Below are positions 10,248 through 22,055 of a stretch of DNA of 64,000 nucleotides, piece after piece. The stretch spans positions 186,001 through 250,000 of the forward strand of contig LSAX01000011.1 in assembly GCA_001557505.1 (NCBI GenBank), given 5' to 3'. The position numbers were made by a program, and so were the translations under genes. The notes under the pieces are model-generated. The model had not been told where the DNA came from, did no database searches, and saw only the letters and a list, made by a program, of their open reading frames with translations. Within the stretch, counting starts at the first letter, position 1, and each line of letters starts with the position of its first letter. The stretch is from Reticulascus tulasneorum. Lineage: Eukaryota > Ascomycota > Sordariomycetes > Glomerellales > Reticulascaceae.

Positions 10248-12589
10248 CTAGTTGTCATAGCAGGTCGCCTCAAACGATGAGTCTTCGCCGACCACGATCT
10301 TATATGCTGTCTTTGCATACCCTGCCGCCCGTAAAGAATCCTCAACAGCCCCGATCGCTGCAAACGCAGTCTGCGCATACAAAAATGCTTCCACCAGTGG
10401 ATCGACCATCAGTCCCCACTTGACAACTGCGAAGTGGGCAGCCGAAGAGTCGGCGCCAACGACGACGAAGCCCAGCGAAGCCAGGACCTTACCAACCCAG
10501 TCCAAGGTCTTGGTGGCGTTGTTCTGAGCAGCATAGACCTGTGCCAGCGCTAGCTGCGGATCCCAAAGTAGGAGGCGAGGGACTTCTTCTGCTGGCCGCT
10601 TGTAAGTCTCACTCAGTGTATCTAGAAGGCGCTCGATCTTCTTCTTCTGCGCGCGGTTAAGTGCCGTGGAGGCGAACTCCCGCTTCAGATCCTCGTGTAT
10701 CTTTCGTCTCTTCGCGAGGACGGCAGCGTTGGTTGTTCTGGCGTCTACACAGATAGCACACGCACACACAAAACCCCAGTGATTGTGCTTCTCCTGAATG
10801 TCCTTCGTGGTGCTATCAATAGGAGTATGGTACCAGTGCGTGATTTCCGTGCTGGCCTCCAGATCACGGGAAGCCCGCACGATCATCATGTCGCCGATGA
10901 AGGCGCGGCGAGCGGTGCTGGCACAGCTGTGGTTGATTAACGATGCTTGCGTCCAGACGCCACACGAGTGATGAGCCGTTTCGGTTGTGGTTTTGTTACC
11001 CGGGAGAACAAATGGAACACGGCTCTCGATATGATGGGTTAGGCTGGATACCGGGCATCCAAAGCTGTTGAAGGAGATGATTCGCTCGATGAGAAACCTA
11101 CGCCGAACTTATGGTCAGTATGGATCATCAGCACTTTGTTTCAGGGGCGGAACCTACGAATCAACTACTGGCTGTCCATCAACGGCCGGAGTGCCCACTG
11201 CCTCGTATGTGCCATGGTACAGAGTAGTAAAAGCTGGAGCCACAGATGGATTGCGAAAGAGCTTTTGCGCGATGTTCTTGATGAGTTCCGGCTGTGCACC
11301 CATAAAGCCCTTGTTTGTCTCGGGATTGATCAGCAGACTGATATTTGAGCTCCCTTGATCGCCTGTTCGACCTTCATCTGCGAATGCATGACTGAATGCT
11401 TTCTCACATAGGAGTAGATCTCCAGCCTTCACAGCCTTGGTGACAAACAGACCACGGCCCTTGGACTCCGTCTGTCGCATCTCGACGGGACCAATATAGG
11501 TGGCACGGTCTAGGTGTGGCGGTCGGAGCTTCCTGGCCTCTGCTTGGAGCTCCCGGAAATCATACACACCTGTCTTTTGCTCTCGGGATCGGCATTCGGC
11601 TCGACCAAGAAGACCCAACGCCTGGCTGTTGCGTGGAAAGTTGCTATGGAGCTGTTCGAGCACTCTGCAAGACTCGCTGTATCGTTCGAGGTTGTAGAGA
11701 GCTTCGGCAGCGCGGAACAGCGACTTCTCTGCGGGATTGGGAGTGAAGTCGGGGAAGCCCGTGTCGGAGAGAGCAGCATCGAATTGCCTGGTTTTAAGGA
11801 AAGCAAGAGACCTGTTGCGCTTGATGATCTCAATCTCAGTTTCTGTGGCTGGCTGTTCGAGTGCATCCGAGTAGCTGTTCAGTCATCAGTTAGTAGTTTT
11901 CTCGTCCTCTCCTGGCATACTTACTCTGCGATGGCATTCCAGTGTCTGCCCTCCTTCATGGCCGAGTTCCCCTGGATCTTGAACGACTCCGCCGATCGGC
12001 CAATTTCTACCAGCCGCGGCTGCCAGGCCCTAGGGACTCTAGTATCGCTTGCCTTGAGACGGATGGTATCACAGAGATGATCCACACGAAGGCCATACTC
12101 GCCGTCTCCCATGACCTTGAAGTACGGCTCCTTCACCAACAATATAGCGCCAACCTCGATGATATCTGCCGCTGGACGAATCCGCTCATCTTCTTGCTGG
12201 TATGTTTGCAACATTATGGCGTCGCCATTCTCGTCTTCCATGATTCCCATGATAGCTGTCATGCGGCTGGGTGGCGTGATGGATCGCAGCAGTAGATGTG
12301 TTCCTCGGTGGTGTGTCTCGAGCTGGAGGTCTTTGATCCCGATCCGTCTGAGCTGGGCTATGGGTGTGATGCAAGGGAGATATGCTGACGGAACAAACGA
12401 GGTATGAAAAGTATACTTATGATCTCTATAGCCTGCCATCATCAGAGCCATCATGAACTTGCCATAAATTTCTTCTCTGGATTTGAGATCGCGAGGTCGC
12501 TCGCCTTGGCGTTTCTTCGCCTCCAGCAAGGTCTGTTTCCGTCCCTGAATCGACAGGGTGTGTTCGTTGGTGACATTATGTACATCCAT
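10248..12589 (-). CDS. TPR and SET-domain protein (SMYD-like)
   Basis: Three exons (11925-12589, 11158-11874, 10248-11097) encode 743 residues. Introns at 11875-11924 (GTAAGT, CTAAC, ACAG) and 11098-11157 (GTAGGT, CTGAC, GTAG) join in frame. TPR-like helices around residues 205-320 (SFKIQGNSAMKEGRHWNAIADYSDAL in two parts; ALYNLERYSESCRVLEQL) precede a SET domain at about 347-545. Its start is recognisable as ESKGRGLFVTKAVKAGDLLL, and its hallmark as ASLINHSC (~512-519). A post-SET cysteine set, CACAIC, follows. SET domains of this type use S-adenosylmethionine to methylate lysines; the substrate cannot be inferred. This N-terminal-TPR arrangement is common in fungal SET proteins. Confidence 0.88.
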
Positions 12590-13131
12590 GGTGCGTTCGT
12601 AGAGGCGAGGATGTTTATTGGGTTTCTGTAGCTGGCGATGGTATGACGGACTTGATTTCTCAGATGCAGTTGATTCCAGTCATAAGTGTGGTGTTTGGAG
12701 TCTAAACTATCACAAGAGAACCAAATACCAAATGGTAGGAACTAAGGCTCTGGAGATATAACGAAACTGCCCGCTTGAGCTTCGTCTCATCATGCATTGA
12801 GTTGTAAGAGATCGAAAGTTTAACTTCCAAAATGTGATAGGCAAGTGATCAAAGAAAAGGGTAACAGCTAAAACTCTGGTGAGAAAACAGCCTAATCCAC
12901 AAGCATAAGGCTGTCTTTCGGAGGCAGCAGTATGGATTGGCCATCAATGTTCGGATACCAGCATCAGACATGTAGAGTGTTGGTTCGCCATGGCCAATCA
13001 CGCAGTCACACGACACAGCGGTTCACAGCATATGCTGATCGCTTGTTTGGGAAGAAAAGCCTACATTTCAAACAGTTGTCGTCTTAGGAGGTCCAGATCC
13101 CGAGATTAGGTTCGCTGTAAATGTTGAGTTT
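12590..13131. other. Intergenic, SET gene promoter and transcription factor 3' end
   Basis: 542 bp without a supported gene. It lies between the start of the SET gene and the stop of the Zn2Cys6 gene, both on the minus strand. Confidence 0.55.
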
Positions 13132-15412
13132 CTACAGTCCGTACTGCGAGTCCTTCATCACATTATTCCCCGACGGATCTCCACTCCGATCCCTGAAAAG
13201 ATACTGATCAATGTAGTTCTAAACCCAGTTAGCTTTCATCCTTCACAAACATACCCACAAAGTCCTGTTGGGGTAGGTAACTCACCCAGTCATAGTTCCC
13301 AGGATCACTCAGTACGTTGTCCAGCGGCATCAAATCGACCATGTCAAACTCGTATGCGCCCTCGTCTCCAACCGGGGCGAGGGACCCAAACGAGTTGCCA
13401 TGGGCATTCAATTCGTCAAGAAGCGGCTCCTGCGGTGGTCCTTCTGCCACTGGGAAAGCTGGTGTTCGAGGAGGTGGCGCGCCAGGGTCCTGGCCAGAAA
13501 CCTTCTTTATCATCGCGCCGAGGACAATGGATGCGTGGGCTGCATCGCGAGAGACGGAGGCTTGGTCCTTCCAGATGTTGTACACTGTCTTCAAGGCGTT
13601 TAACCTCCTGGCTCGATCTTCGAGACTATACAGATATTAGCATGCCCAAGTCCTATGATTCTGGTTTACTCACATTGTATCTCGAGACTCGTTCAGATCG
13701 AGACAGATGACCATTGCCGCAATAAGGAAATCATGGCACGTCAAGCTCGAAAGCATGAATTTATCTTCATAAAGCCTCCCCCCAGTGCCAACCTCCCGGT
13801 GGAACTCCTCATGCAAATCGAGTACCCTCAGTGCCGAGTCTCGACATATTTTCCTGGATGGCTCATACATCTTGTTGTCCTTCTCATGACTGAGGTACAT
13901 CCTGTGTAAGACACAGAGCGACTTGCGATACATCAGCTCAAGAAAGAGCCGGTGCATGATGGTGTAGTTCTGGTCGGTGAAGCTCGTGTCGCGGATGGGC
14001 CGCACGCGCAGGATGGGCGGGAGATCGGCATACCACTGCTTCAGCTCGTTGTCTAGCTTCAAGGTCTCGCTATACAGAGGCTGTCTAATAGTGAGGGCAT
14101 GTCGGATTATGCGCCGAAGATGGCGGCAGAGCTTAGACTTTTCGACATAGTAGATCAAAGGGGACCATGTGTTTGGTTCTCGGGGCGGCGGCATGGTGAC
14201 GGTATTTTCGTCGAAGTCGTCGTCGCTGTGGTTACTCGGGCCCTCCGTATCACACTCCTCTTCGTGGACGATGGCTGGCATGCCGAGCTGAAAGGAGAGC
14301 AGCAGATCGAAGGCCTCGATGTAGAACCAGGTACGACGGCGCATCTCGGCCTCAAAGGGAGACACAGGTTTGGGAAGATTCTTCGGATCACGATGATACC
14401 CCCTCCGCTGAGCGAGACGAGTTGCAAGCCCTATCATGGACCAGATCACAGGATCCGAGTCTCTGCTCATGAGATTCCGCAAATGAGCTTGAATGAGCAC
14501 CGCCTCAACAGCAAATGGCTTCGCCTGGAGAAATTCGCCCGCCACCAAACACTGCGCTGCCTTGCCCACGTAGAACTGCGGCTCCCTAATGACCAGCTGC
14601 CTCGTGTCCACATACCCCTTGGCGGTAGCAACCATGGCGGCATTGCCGAGGATGGAGAATAGAATGCTGATCCAGAGAAAACTCGTCGATGATGGATCCT
14701 TCCAGAATGCCTCGTACTGCCTCCGGAAACAATGGACATGTATGAACGGCGAAGCGCTGAAGGGGGAGCTGAAGTAGATGGAAAGCAGCTTGTCCGTGTG
14801 TGCTCGAGACGGGATGCTCATGAGGACGTCTTGCACGGTGAGCGGCTCGCTCTCCCCGAAAAGAACGTTGGGACTGTGATGTGACGAAGACGACTGAGAT
14901 GACTGAGCTGGCGTAATCGACGTCGAAAGTTCAGTTTCAGTGTCTAGAGCATGCTGAATCTCCCGTATATTATCCAAGAAAGCTACCCAATGCGTGGCGC
15001 CGTAGTACGCCGCATTCACCCCATTCTGCTTTCCAGTTGTGCCCGGACTCTGCTGACACTCAAGCGGGCTCTCCAGCGCAGTCGTCCCCACGGCACCGTT
15101 CGTACTTAACGGCGGTGAACCCCCTGCGTGAATAAGGCCATGCACCATCTCCTCGAGCTTCTGTAGTCTCAGCTGAACCTCATGCCTAGGGGCTGTTGAC
15201 GGGTTGACAGGCGGCGACACGGATGTGACCCTGCACGAGTCATCGTCTCCACGCTTGGTGCAGGCGCCGCATGGCTGCTTGCGATCGCACTTGAGCTTGC
15301 GCGAGCGACAGGACAGGCAGGAGACAGGCTGGCGGTTGCGCTTGGTGACTTTGCTGGCGTCCGCTAGGGTGTGGGCGCGGAAGACAGAGGTGAATTGGGA
15401 GATATCTGACAT
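13132..15412 (-). CDS. Zn2Cys6 transcription factor with fungal-specific TF domain
   Basis: Three exons (13674-15412, 13286-13625, 13132-13218) encode 721 residues. The start MSDISQFTSVF is preferred over an in-frame ATG 63 bases upstream because it lies just before the DNA-binding domain. The binuclear zinc cluster is at about residues 32-60: CLSCRSRKLKC, then CGACTKRGDDDSC, with a short coiled-coil-like stretch after it (VQLRLQKLEEMVHGL). A fungal_trans middle homology region follows (KLLSIYFSSPFSASPFIHVH, MIGLATRLAQRRGYHRD). Introns at 13626-13673 and 13219-13285 join in frame; the last exon ends SQYGL. The gene is divergent from an MDR oxidoreductase, and the shared promoter has CCG/CGG palindromes, so it may regulate itself and its neighbour (inferred). 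Confidence 0.9.
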
Positions 15413-15740
15413 TGTATCGGGCTTTAGACCCGGGCAGTTCCCAACGCGGTAAGTTGAATCCCGTCCTGGTCCCAAATCGGGCGATGTTTCCCTACGCTCT
15501 GGTGGAGTGCGCCGACAGGCTGGGAGTGGACGCAGCAGGATCGGATTCCGAGGATCCTAGAGTCCCAATAGGTCAAAGGGACTTCCGGTCAACGGCCCTT
15601 CCAGTAAGCACAGCTCAAGATGCCCGGGATACAAAATGTTCAGGATACGAAGTTCGATGTAGTCCCAGCTTCGCATGAAGAAAGTTGATGTCGGAATTGG
15701 GCCGTGGACCGATGTAAGTCGGCCACGTGCGGAGTTAATT

Positions 15741-15758
15741 ATTACCGCATTCGGTAAT
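15741..15758. promoter_or_regulatory. Inverted repeat ATTACCG-N4-CGGTAAT, candidate Zn2Cys6 operator
   Basis: Perfect 7-bp arms flank the spacer CATT, giving CCG at 15745-15747 and CGG at 15752-15754. Zn2Cys6 dimers bind paired CGG triplets in inverted, everted or direct arrangement. The site is about 330 bp upstream of the Zn2Cys6 start codon and 680 bp upstream of the MDR start codon. Binding is inferred. Confidence 0.5.
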
Positions 15759-15790
15759 CCCATCCCCGAGCGAACTGTCAAAGTCCATAT

Positions 15791-15802
15791 TATCCGCGGA
15801 TA
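15791..15802. promoter_or_regulatory. Perfect 12-bp palindrome TATCCGCGGATA
   Basis: A second palindrome with abutting CCG and CGG half sites, 32 bp from the end of the first. It may be a second, differently spaced site or chance. Confidence 0.35.
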
Positions 15803-16434
15803 CTTTAGACTAGTGACCTCACCATTTACGACTCTTTCAACCCTCTGATCTTCACAGCATTGCTATTCCAACGGGGCCGCCACCCAAGGGCCTGGCCCAG
15901 AATCACAACTCGCGCTAGCAGACTAAACATCCACAGAAACGGGACACGCAGCCCATGTCCCAGCTCGCGTTTGGGGCTAAGGCGAAGTCACGGATTCGGA
16001 TGTCCTGTAACTCCGACTTTCTCCTTCCATCGAACCACCGACCTTCTCCTACCATGCAAATACGCAGCTAAATGTTCCAATCAATGACTGCAGACTTATT
16101 TAGGCTTCGCTGAACGCTAGCGGCTTTAAGCCCACAAAGACCCTTTCTTAGCGGACTTGACTAGCTCTAGATCAGTTTGGAGAAGGTGCGTCAGTGGGAC
16201 AGAACCAAAAGGAGTTCAGTGTTTGTACAGAGCAGTGTCGTCCAGCATGGCCCGATGGAGACAGGAGGGTCGTCGTACGGATATGACGACACCAAGTTGG
16301 GTAGTTGTATTAATATAAGACATCGCATAACCGTCATCTACTCTGTCTCATCCAAGTCTATATCCAGTGTCTTCTAGTTTAACCTCTCGACACACTACTG
16401 CCCCATCTCAAAATTTGGACTCTTCCGTCCCAAC

Positions 16435-17568
16435 ATGTCGCTCCCGAGACTCACCAGAGCCCTCACGGTCACGGCCGCCAAGTCCAACCCGGCAAAGTTC
16501 GAGCTCCTCACCGTCCCCGTCCCGCCACCCTTGCCGGGAGTCTGCACAGTCCGCGTCCTCTCCGCCGCAATCCCCACACACGCCTCCGTGTACTTCACTG
16601 GCGCCTTGCCCTTCCCGTCCTTCCCCGCCCCCTTCGTCCCCGGCCACTCAGGCGTCTGCCGCGTTCTTGCCCCGCCCCCGGACGCCGTGCACCTGAAGCC
16701 CGGCGACCTGGTGTTCGTCGACCCCTTTATCCGCGCACGCGACGACCCCGCCGGCGTGCAGATCCTCATGGGCATGCACGACGGCTTCACTCCCGCTCAC
16801 AAGAAGCTCATGGCGGACTCCTGGCGCGACGGCATGTGGAAGGGTGTCGCGGGCGTGCCGATCGAGAACTGCCACCCCATAGACGAGGCGAGGATCAAGG
16901 AGCTCGGATACAGCTTTGACGAGCTGACGGCGCTGAATCGGAGTGCCGTTGCGTACGGGGCAATGGCTGCGGTGGACCTCAAGGCTGGCCAGACTATCAT
17001 CATCGGACCATCTACCGGCCAATTTGGCGGCGCGGCCGTGGAGCTCGCCTCAGCAATCGGCGCAAACGTTATAGCTCTCGGCCGCAACAAGGCCGTCCTC
17101 ACCAAACTATCCCTCCTTCCCCGCGTGTCCACCGTCTCCCTAACCGGCGACGAAGCCAAGGACGCCGCGTCCATTAAGTCTCTCCTGCCCCCCATCTCCA
17201 CCGGCGCAGACGCCTTCGTCGATTTCACCTCCACCAAGGACAAAAACCCAACCCACATCAACTCCGCCATCATGTCCCTCCGCAACGGAGCACGAGTGGC
17301 GCTCATGAGCGCCACCTTCAATAACCTAACCATCAGCTACCCGAGCATCGTGTACCGGAACATCACGATCAAGGGCCAATACATGTACACCCGCGAACAA
17401 GTGGGGGCGATGCTGCGTATGGTAGAGAATGGTGTCCTAAAGTTTGGCAAGGCGGCCGGCCACGAAGTTGTTAGCGCGCATGGCCTCGAGGACTGGGCAG
17501 CGGCGCTAAAGGCGGCAAAGGAGAACCCCGAGTACGCGAAATCAGTCGTGTTCAACCCAGCAGAATGA
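16435..17568 (+). CDS. Medium-chain dehydrogenase/reductase, zinc-independent type
   Basis: A single-exon 377-residue gene. It has a GroES-like N-terminal fold (FVPGHSGVCRVLAPPPDAVHLKPGDLVFVDP, read as two adjoining blocks) and a Rossmann nucleotide-binding segment (TIIIGPSTGQFGGAAVELA, then IGANVIALGRNK) around residues 185-215. The usual catalytic zinc ligands and the four-cysteine structural lobe of alcohol dehydrogenases are not seen, so it looks like a quinone-reductase/enoyl-reductase type NAD(P)H-dependent oxidoreductase. The substrate is unknown. Strong C-ending codon preference suggests high expression. It is divergent from the Zn2Cys6 gene and is a plausible target of that factor. 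MSLPRLTRAL is the first ATG of the frame. Confidence 0.85.
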   Translation: MSLPRLTRALTVTAAKSNPAKFELLTVPVPPPLPGVCTVRVLSAAIPTHASVYFTGALPFPSFPAPFVPGHSGVCRVLAPPPDAVHLKPGDLVFVDPFIRARDDPAGVQILMGMHDGFTPAHKKLMADSWRDGMWKGVAGVPIENCHPIDEARIKELGYSFDELTALNRSAVAYGAMAAVDLKAGQTIIIGPSTGQFGGAAVELASAIGANVIALGRNKAVLTKLSLLPRVSTVSLTGDEAKDAASIKSLLPPISTGADAFVDFTSTKDKNPTHINSAIMSLRNGARVALMSATFNNLTISYPSIVYRNITIKGQYMYTREQVGAMLRMVENGVLKFGKAAGHEVVSAHGLEDWAAALKAAKENPEYAKSVVFNPAE

Positions 17569-18228
17569 ATGTATATCATCCGTGTGTCGAGCGCGGGTGG
17601 CCGAAGGAACATTGGCCTTCTTCGGAGTGAAAGGCGCATGACCGGCCAGGCCTCTAGGCCGCACCCTCGTGTTAGTTGGCGAAGTAAACAATACAAACGG
17701 GAAACCAAAGTCACGCGCATATGGCTTCGAGCATTTTGAGAAACAATTGAACTGAGTTTGCTTGTTCTATGTATGGATATCATACCATCATCAATCCTCA
17801 TGTTCGCATCACAGCTACCACTATCACCGTACTGTATTGCAACCAAAGCATTGCTCCCGTACAGACCAAGCCATGAATACGTGAAGAAAAAACAAAACCA
17901 TCCTCCAAAGCCACATACAGCTTTAGCTACCAGAGCTAATCCTCCAATTCCAAGAGAGTCCAGTGTATTCCATCCCTTCCATATGTCTGCCCCACAGAAG
18001 GCCATACCGATGCTGCTAGCTGCCGAGTAACAATGAAGAACAACGCCGATCTGTGTTTTTGAAGCGCCACTCGTGTAAACAGGAGAGCAAATAGGAGATA
18101 AATGAAAAAAAGGGTTTTGTACAGAAGACCATTGATTACAAAGCTGGGTATCATAGCAGCGAAGACGAACGCAGAAAAGAAACTGCCGCAACAAGAGCAC
18201 CGCAGGAGGATATTGGACAAGTGTGAAG
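17569..18228. other. Convergent intergenic region
   Basis: 660 bp between the 3' ends of the MDR gene and the acetyltransferase-fusion gene. No gene is supported. Confidence 0.55.
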
Positions 18229-20332
18229 TTAGGAAGAGATGCCTCGGAGAACTCTTGCAGGGTTGCCAACAACAATGGTAAAAGGAGGGACGTCCTGCAC
18301 TTTGTTAGTCGTCATGTTTCGAGTACAACGAAGTGGATTAAACATACCTTGGTAACGATAGCACCAGCGCCGACGGTGCTTCCCTTTCCGATTGTTCGAC
18401 CGGGTAGGATGATTGCCCCTCCACCGATCCAGCAATCTTGTTCGATGGTGATGGCACGTCCAAGCTGAGGTCCCTTGCTACCCATGCGCCTCTTAGGATC
18501 AATGGGCAATGTAGCAGTGTAGATGCTGACGTTGGGGCCAATGTGGCAGTTGTCGCCAATCTTGACCTCGCAAGTGTCGATGACGGTGCAGTTCCGTCCG
18601 ATAATGACGTTCTGGCCGATGGTGATATTGTATCCGTAGTCGCAGGTGAACGGCGCCTCCACCACCACACTGTCACCCACTCGCCCCACATTCGTCACTG
18701 GCGACGCGAGGGTCGGGGAGATCTGGATGGGATCCCGCGGCTGCAAGATCTCGCGGAACAGGCGAGCCCGCTCGGCGGGCGAAACACCGTTGTTCGGATT
18801 GGTTGAGTTGTTGAACCTCCAGCAAGCTGCACTGCATCGCTCTCGCTCCAGAACAAGCTCCTTGTCGAATGGGTAGTAGTGTCTTCCGGACAGCATCTCC
18901 TCCTTCTGGGTTCGCGGCCTGTTTCCAGGGAACTGCGTATGCGACAACGCAAGCTGAGCGGCGACCTGAGCATTGCTGGTTGCCGGCTGTGGGACCGGGC
19001 TGTTCGTCCTGGTTGGCTGTAGAATATTAATTTGAGGTAATGTGTTGCCCGGGTGGGGTGTCTCCGGTTCGGTTCGGCTTAGGTCGTGCAGAGGCGGCAC
19101 CCGTTGATATTCCTTCCTCTCTGAGAATGGCGCTTGCGGTGGCCCTTGGGCGCTGACTGGTGTAGGGAAGACGTTTGCTGGTGTGTACGACAAGGCAGAG
19201 AGTTTGTTGTCGGGGCTGGCAACCGATGCACTCGGTATTGTTGATGCAGTCGGCCTGTCATCATCGTTTACGAGCGGTCGTCCCTGGGGAGGATCTATCC
19301 GCAGGGGCTGCCCTCGGTAATGGGGCAACGGCTCCCGCCTCTGTCCGACAACTGGCTGGCTTCCGTAAGGATTTTGCTGGGGCATGCCATATGCGCCCGG
19401 AGGAATGTACGTAGGATCCTTCGACTCCAACGGGATCGCCGAGGCCTTATTATCCGGCTTTTGCCATCCCGTGCCTCTTTGGGGTGGGTATCCTGCACAG
19501 AGAAAGCCTCCACGGATGCAATTGGAACCTAGAAACTGGTTAGGGCCACCAATCCAGTGGCAATGCCAAGAGAAAAGAACTTACATTCGGGCTTCTGCTC
19601 GTCGCACTTCTTCTTCCGCTTACGGCAGGTGAGGCATCCAGTCTTTGTTCGGTTACTGAAGTTTCGCTTGCGCTTCTTGGGATCGGATTGGAGCGAGGGA
19701 TCCCGATGACCACCTGGAGTGTACGAACCCCCATACATGCCCGACCTCTCATCGCCATCAGGGCTCGAGTTGTATTCGCTGTGATGAGAGTCCATCTGAC
19801 CGGCGGCTCGTCTTAGCGCCTCCCCGATCTGCTCCTCAGTCTGACCGTGAGCAGAGGATGCCGAGTGCTGGTCGTAATAGGCGCGCTCTTCCCTTCCCTC
19901 CCGAGAATACCAAGAGTCACCGTGGTCGCGGGCTGATTCGTCGCCATAACGCCGGTGCTCTCGTTGAGGTGTTCCATAGGGATCACGTGATTCCGGATGG
20001 TTCGGTTGTGTTGCGGTGTCTGGGGTCCGCTCTTGAGTTGGTTGCGCCTGGGGCAGTTCTCTCCGTTGCTCTACCGAGCCGGATCGTTTCCTCTTGTGAG
20101 AGCCTTCGACATCTGGATAGTTTGGAGCTTGATAACCTGGTCTCTCAATGCTCGGTCCAGTCCAGCTCTCCCTCTGGCTTGTGGACACCTCTGCAGTGGA
20201 CGGCCTGGGCTCCGGCAGGGTGGGTTGGCCATTAGGCCGTTCATCTGAAGGAGTCTTGGCGACCTCTGAGCTCGGCTTGGGGGCCTCTGTTGTTTTTGGT
20301 GAGCCCCCATTCAGGGCGGTGAAGGCTGACAT
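18229..20332 (-). CDS. Zn2Cys6 zinc cluster fused to maltose O-acetyltransferase-like domain
   Basis: Three exons (19585-20332, 18348-19528, 18229-18294) encode 664 residues. The first intron (19529-19584) lies inside the zinc cluster; splicing gives CLTCRKRKKKC, DEQKPEC, SNC and the final C at about residue 260, preceded by a basic KKRKRNF stretch. A long disordered proline-rich linker leads to a maltose-acetyltransferase N-terminal (Mac) segment at ~458-515 (EEMLSGRHYYPFDKELV). A hexapeptide left-handed beta-helix follows at ~530-660 (ITIGQNVIIGRNCTV, DCWIGGGAIILPGRTIGKGS, ending VVGNPARVLRGISS). At the position where NodL/maltose acetyltransferases have the catalytic histidine (TATHP), this protein has TATLP (Leu590). 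It may therefore be a regulator with a non-catalytic ligand-binding beta-helix. The 5' flank is unusually long. Confidence 0.88.
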
Positions 20333-20837
20333 GGTTCAGCGCCCGCGGCTTACGTAGTGTAGCGCGGAAAGCTAAATACGTGGTAAGCTCGATGGAAAGC
20401 CGTGATGATAGAATGAGATTCTTCGCGCGGAGAATTGAGATGGGTGAAATAGAGCGCGTCAATCAATGCCGCAATAGGTGAGTCGGGCCGAGCGAAATTA
20501 CAGGATGCGCTTTTGTACCTTTCAAAAATCCAGGTACGACAGAGAGCCGCGGGGGATCTTTGGCGAAGGTAGGTAGTTGGGGCGTCTGTTCTGCGAAAGA
20601 ATGGCGATTAAAAAAAAAACGGGCGGGCGGGTTTTTTTCCTCTGTGAGACGCGCTTCTTGGTCAGGACAGACAGACACAGTAGATTTTTCTTCTTCTGGC
20701 GAGTTTCTGGGATTCGAAAGCCGGCAAGATTTGCGCGGAATAAGCGGCTGCTCGAGCGAGCGAGCGGACGATGCGGGGTGAGAGATTGACGGATGGCCGA
20801 GGAGAGGGAAGAAAAATAATAATAAGATCGAACAGCT

Positions 20838-20857
20838 GAGTGAGTGAGTGAGTGAGA
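20838..20857. repeat. GAGT microsatellite
   Basis: Five tandem copies of a GAGT-type unit, about 500 bp upstream of the zinc-cluster/acetyltransferase start. Confidence 0.85.
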
Positions 20858-21312
20858 GATAGCTTGCGCTGCGCGTTTTGGGTACGTGCGCCGTTCGGCT
20901 GAGAGATCAAACTGGGCTGTGCTGTGTCTCGTGTGGAGAGGTTGAAATTATTCCGAGAAAGTAAGTGACACCAAAAGTGAGAGATGGAGCCCCCGGTGCG
21001 GTGTGTGAGCCCGTGTTGGATGCTACACGACGTGCGGGATGAGATTAGAGATGGCCGTCTCGAGTTTGGTGCTGAGGCTGCTTTCCCCTCCGTTCGATTG
21101 ATTGTGTATGAGATATGTATGCCACGTCAGAGATACATAGAACCTCGATACCTTTGAGTCGATGCTGGTGAGTGGGAAGCTGTGGTGATAAGCAAGTCGC
21201 AGCCCGGCTGCTTGCTTGAGGGAGGGATGGTTTCTTGGTTTTCTTTTGTTGTCGAGATATCTGCCTCGATCAGGCAGAATAATTCGAGCGCGCGGGATGC
21301 CACTCTCTCGGG

Positions 21313-21350
21313 TCTCTCTCTCTCTCTCTCTCTCTTCTTCTCTTTCTCTC
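21313..21350. repeat. CT-rich pyrimidine tract
   Basis: A dinucleotide CT run continuing into TTC/TCT sequence. On the minus strand it is a GA tract, a composition common in fungal leaders and promoters. Confidence 0.85.
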
Positions 21351-21794
21351 AGTCTCTTCCTCCTGTCCTGCCTGAAATCTCCCCGCTGCTGACACTCTGG
21401 TCTTCCCTAGTCCGCGGAGTCCCGAGGTCCTTTTTTTCACAATTTACTCCCCAAGTGAACTTTGCGTTGAAGTGTGTCGAGATGTCAACCTCTTTTTTTT
21501 TGTGTGCCTGGCTGGCCGCGCTTGGGTGGGTTTTTGACGCGCGATTATGCTGCGCCTGTCGGAATGAGTGAGTGAGGGGGGAGAAGTGGTGGGAAAAATG
21601 CCCTTCGCAATAAAGTTTTGCTAGAGAACGGGGGGGAAACAAGGCGATTGCAACGCGATGTATTTTGCAGACTTTGTTTCCGGAAGGAAGCGTGCAAATG
21701 CAAATTTCTCAATTAGCAAACCATCATCCCAGGATGACGAGTTCTCGGCGGTGGGAGGAGATTATGTGTGGTGGTGTTGCGAACGGAGAATAGC

Positions 21795-21822
21795 GGTGGT
21801 GGTGGTGGTGGTGGTGGTGGTG
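21795..21822. repeat. GGT trinucleotide microsatellite
   Basis: About nine tandem GGT units. It sits in no supported coding sequence. Confidence 0.85.
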
Positions 21823-21966
21823 AGTGAGATGGGTGAGATGGGAAAATGGGGAAAAAGGGCAGAGGGTAAAAAAAATATTGACGAGATGGTGGTCTGTGTA
21901 AGTAGGTAGGTATAGGTATGTATATGTCTGCGTCGAGTCCGAGGCGAAGTAGAGCCGTACGATGGA

Positions 21967-21993
21967 GTGTGTGTGTGCGCGCGCGTGTGTGTG
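21967..21993. repeat. GT/GC alternating purine-pyrimidine tract
   Basis: A GT run interrupted by GCGCGC, an alternating purine-pyrimidine sequence that can adopt left-handed DNA. Confidence 0.8.
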
Positions 21994-22055
21994 AGATGTA
22001 TGTATAAGGCCGGCCCAGTTCAGTTCAGTCCTCGCTCTCTCGTTCGTCCCAAATG

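Larger units (their letters stand above)
15413..16434. promoter_or_regulatory. Shared divergent promoter, Zn2Cys6 gene and MDR gene
   Basis: A 1022-bp region between two divergent starts. It contains a CACGTG E-box core at 15724-15729 and two palindromes with CCG/CGG half sites. No open frame in it is convincing. Confidence 0.65.
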
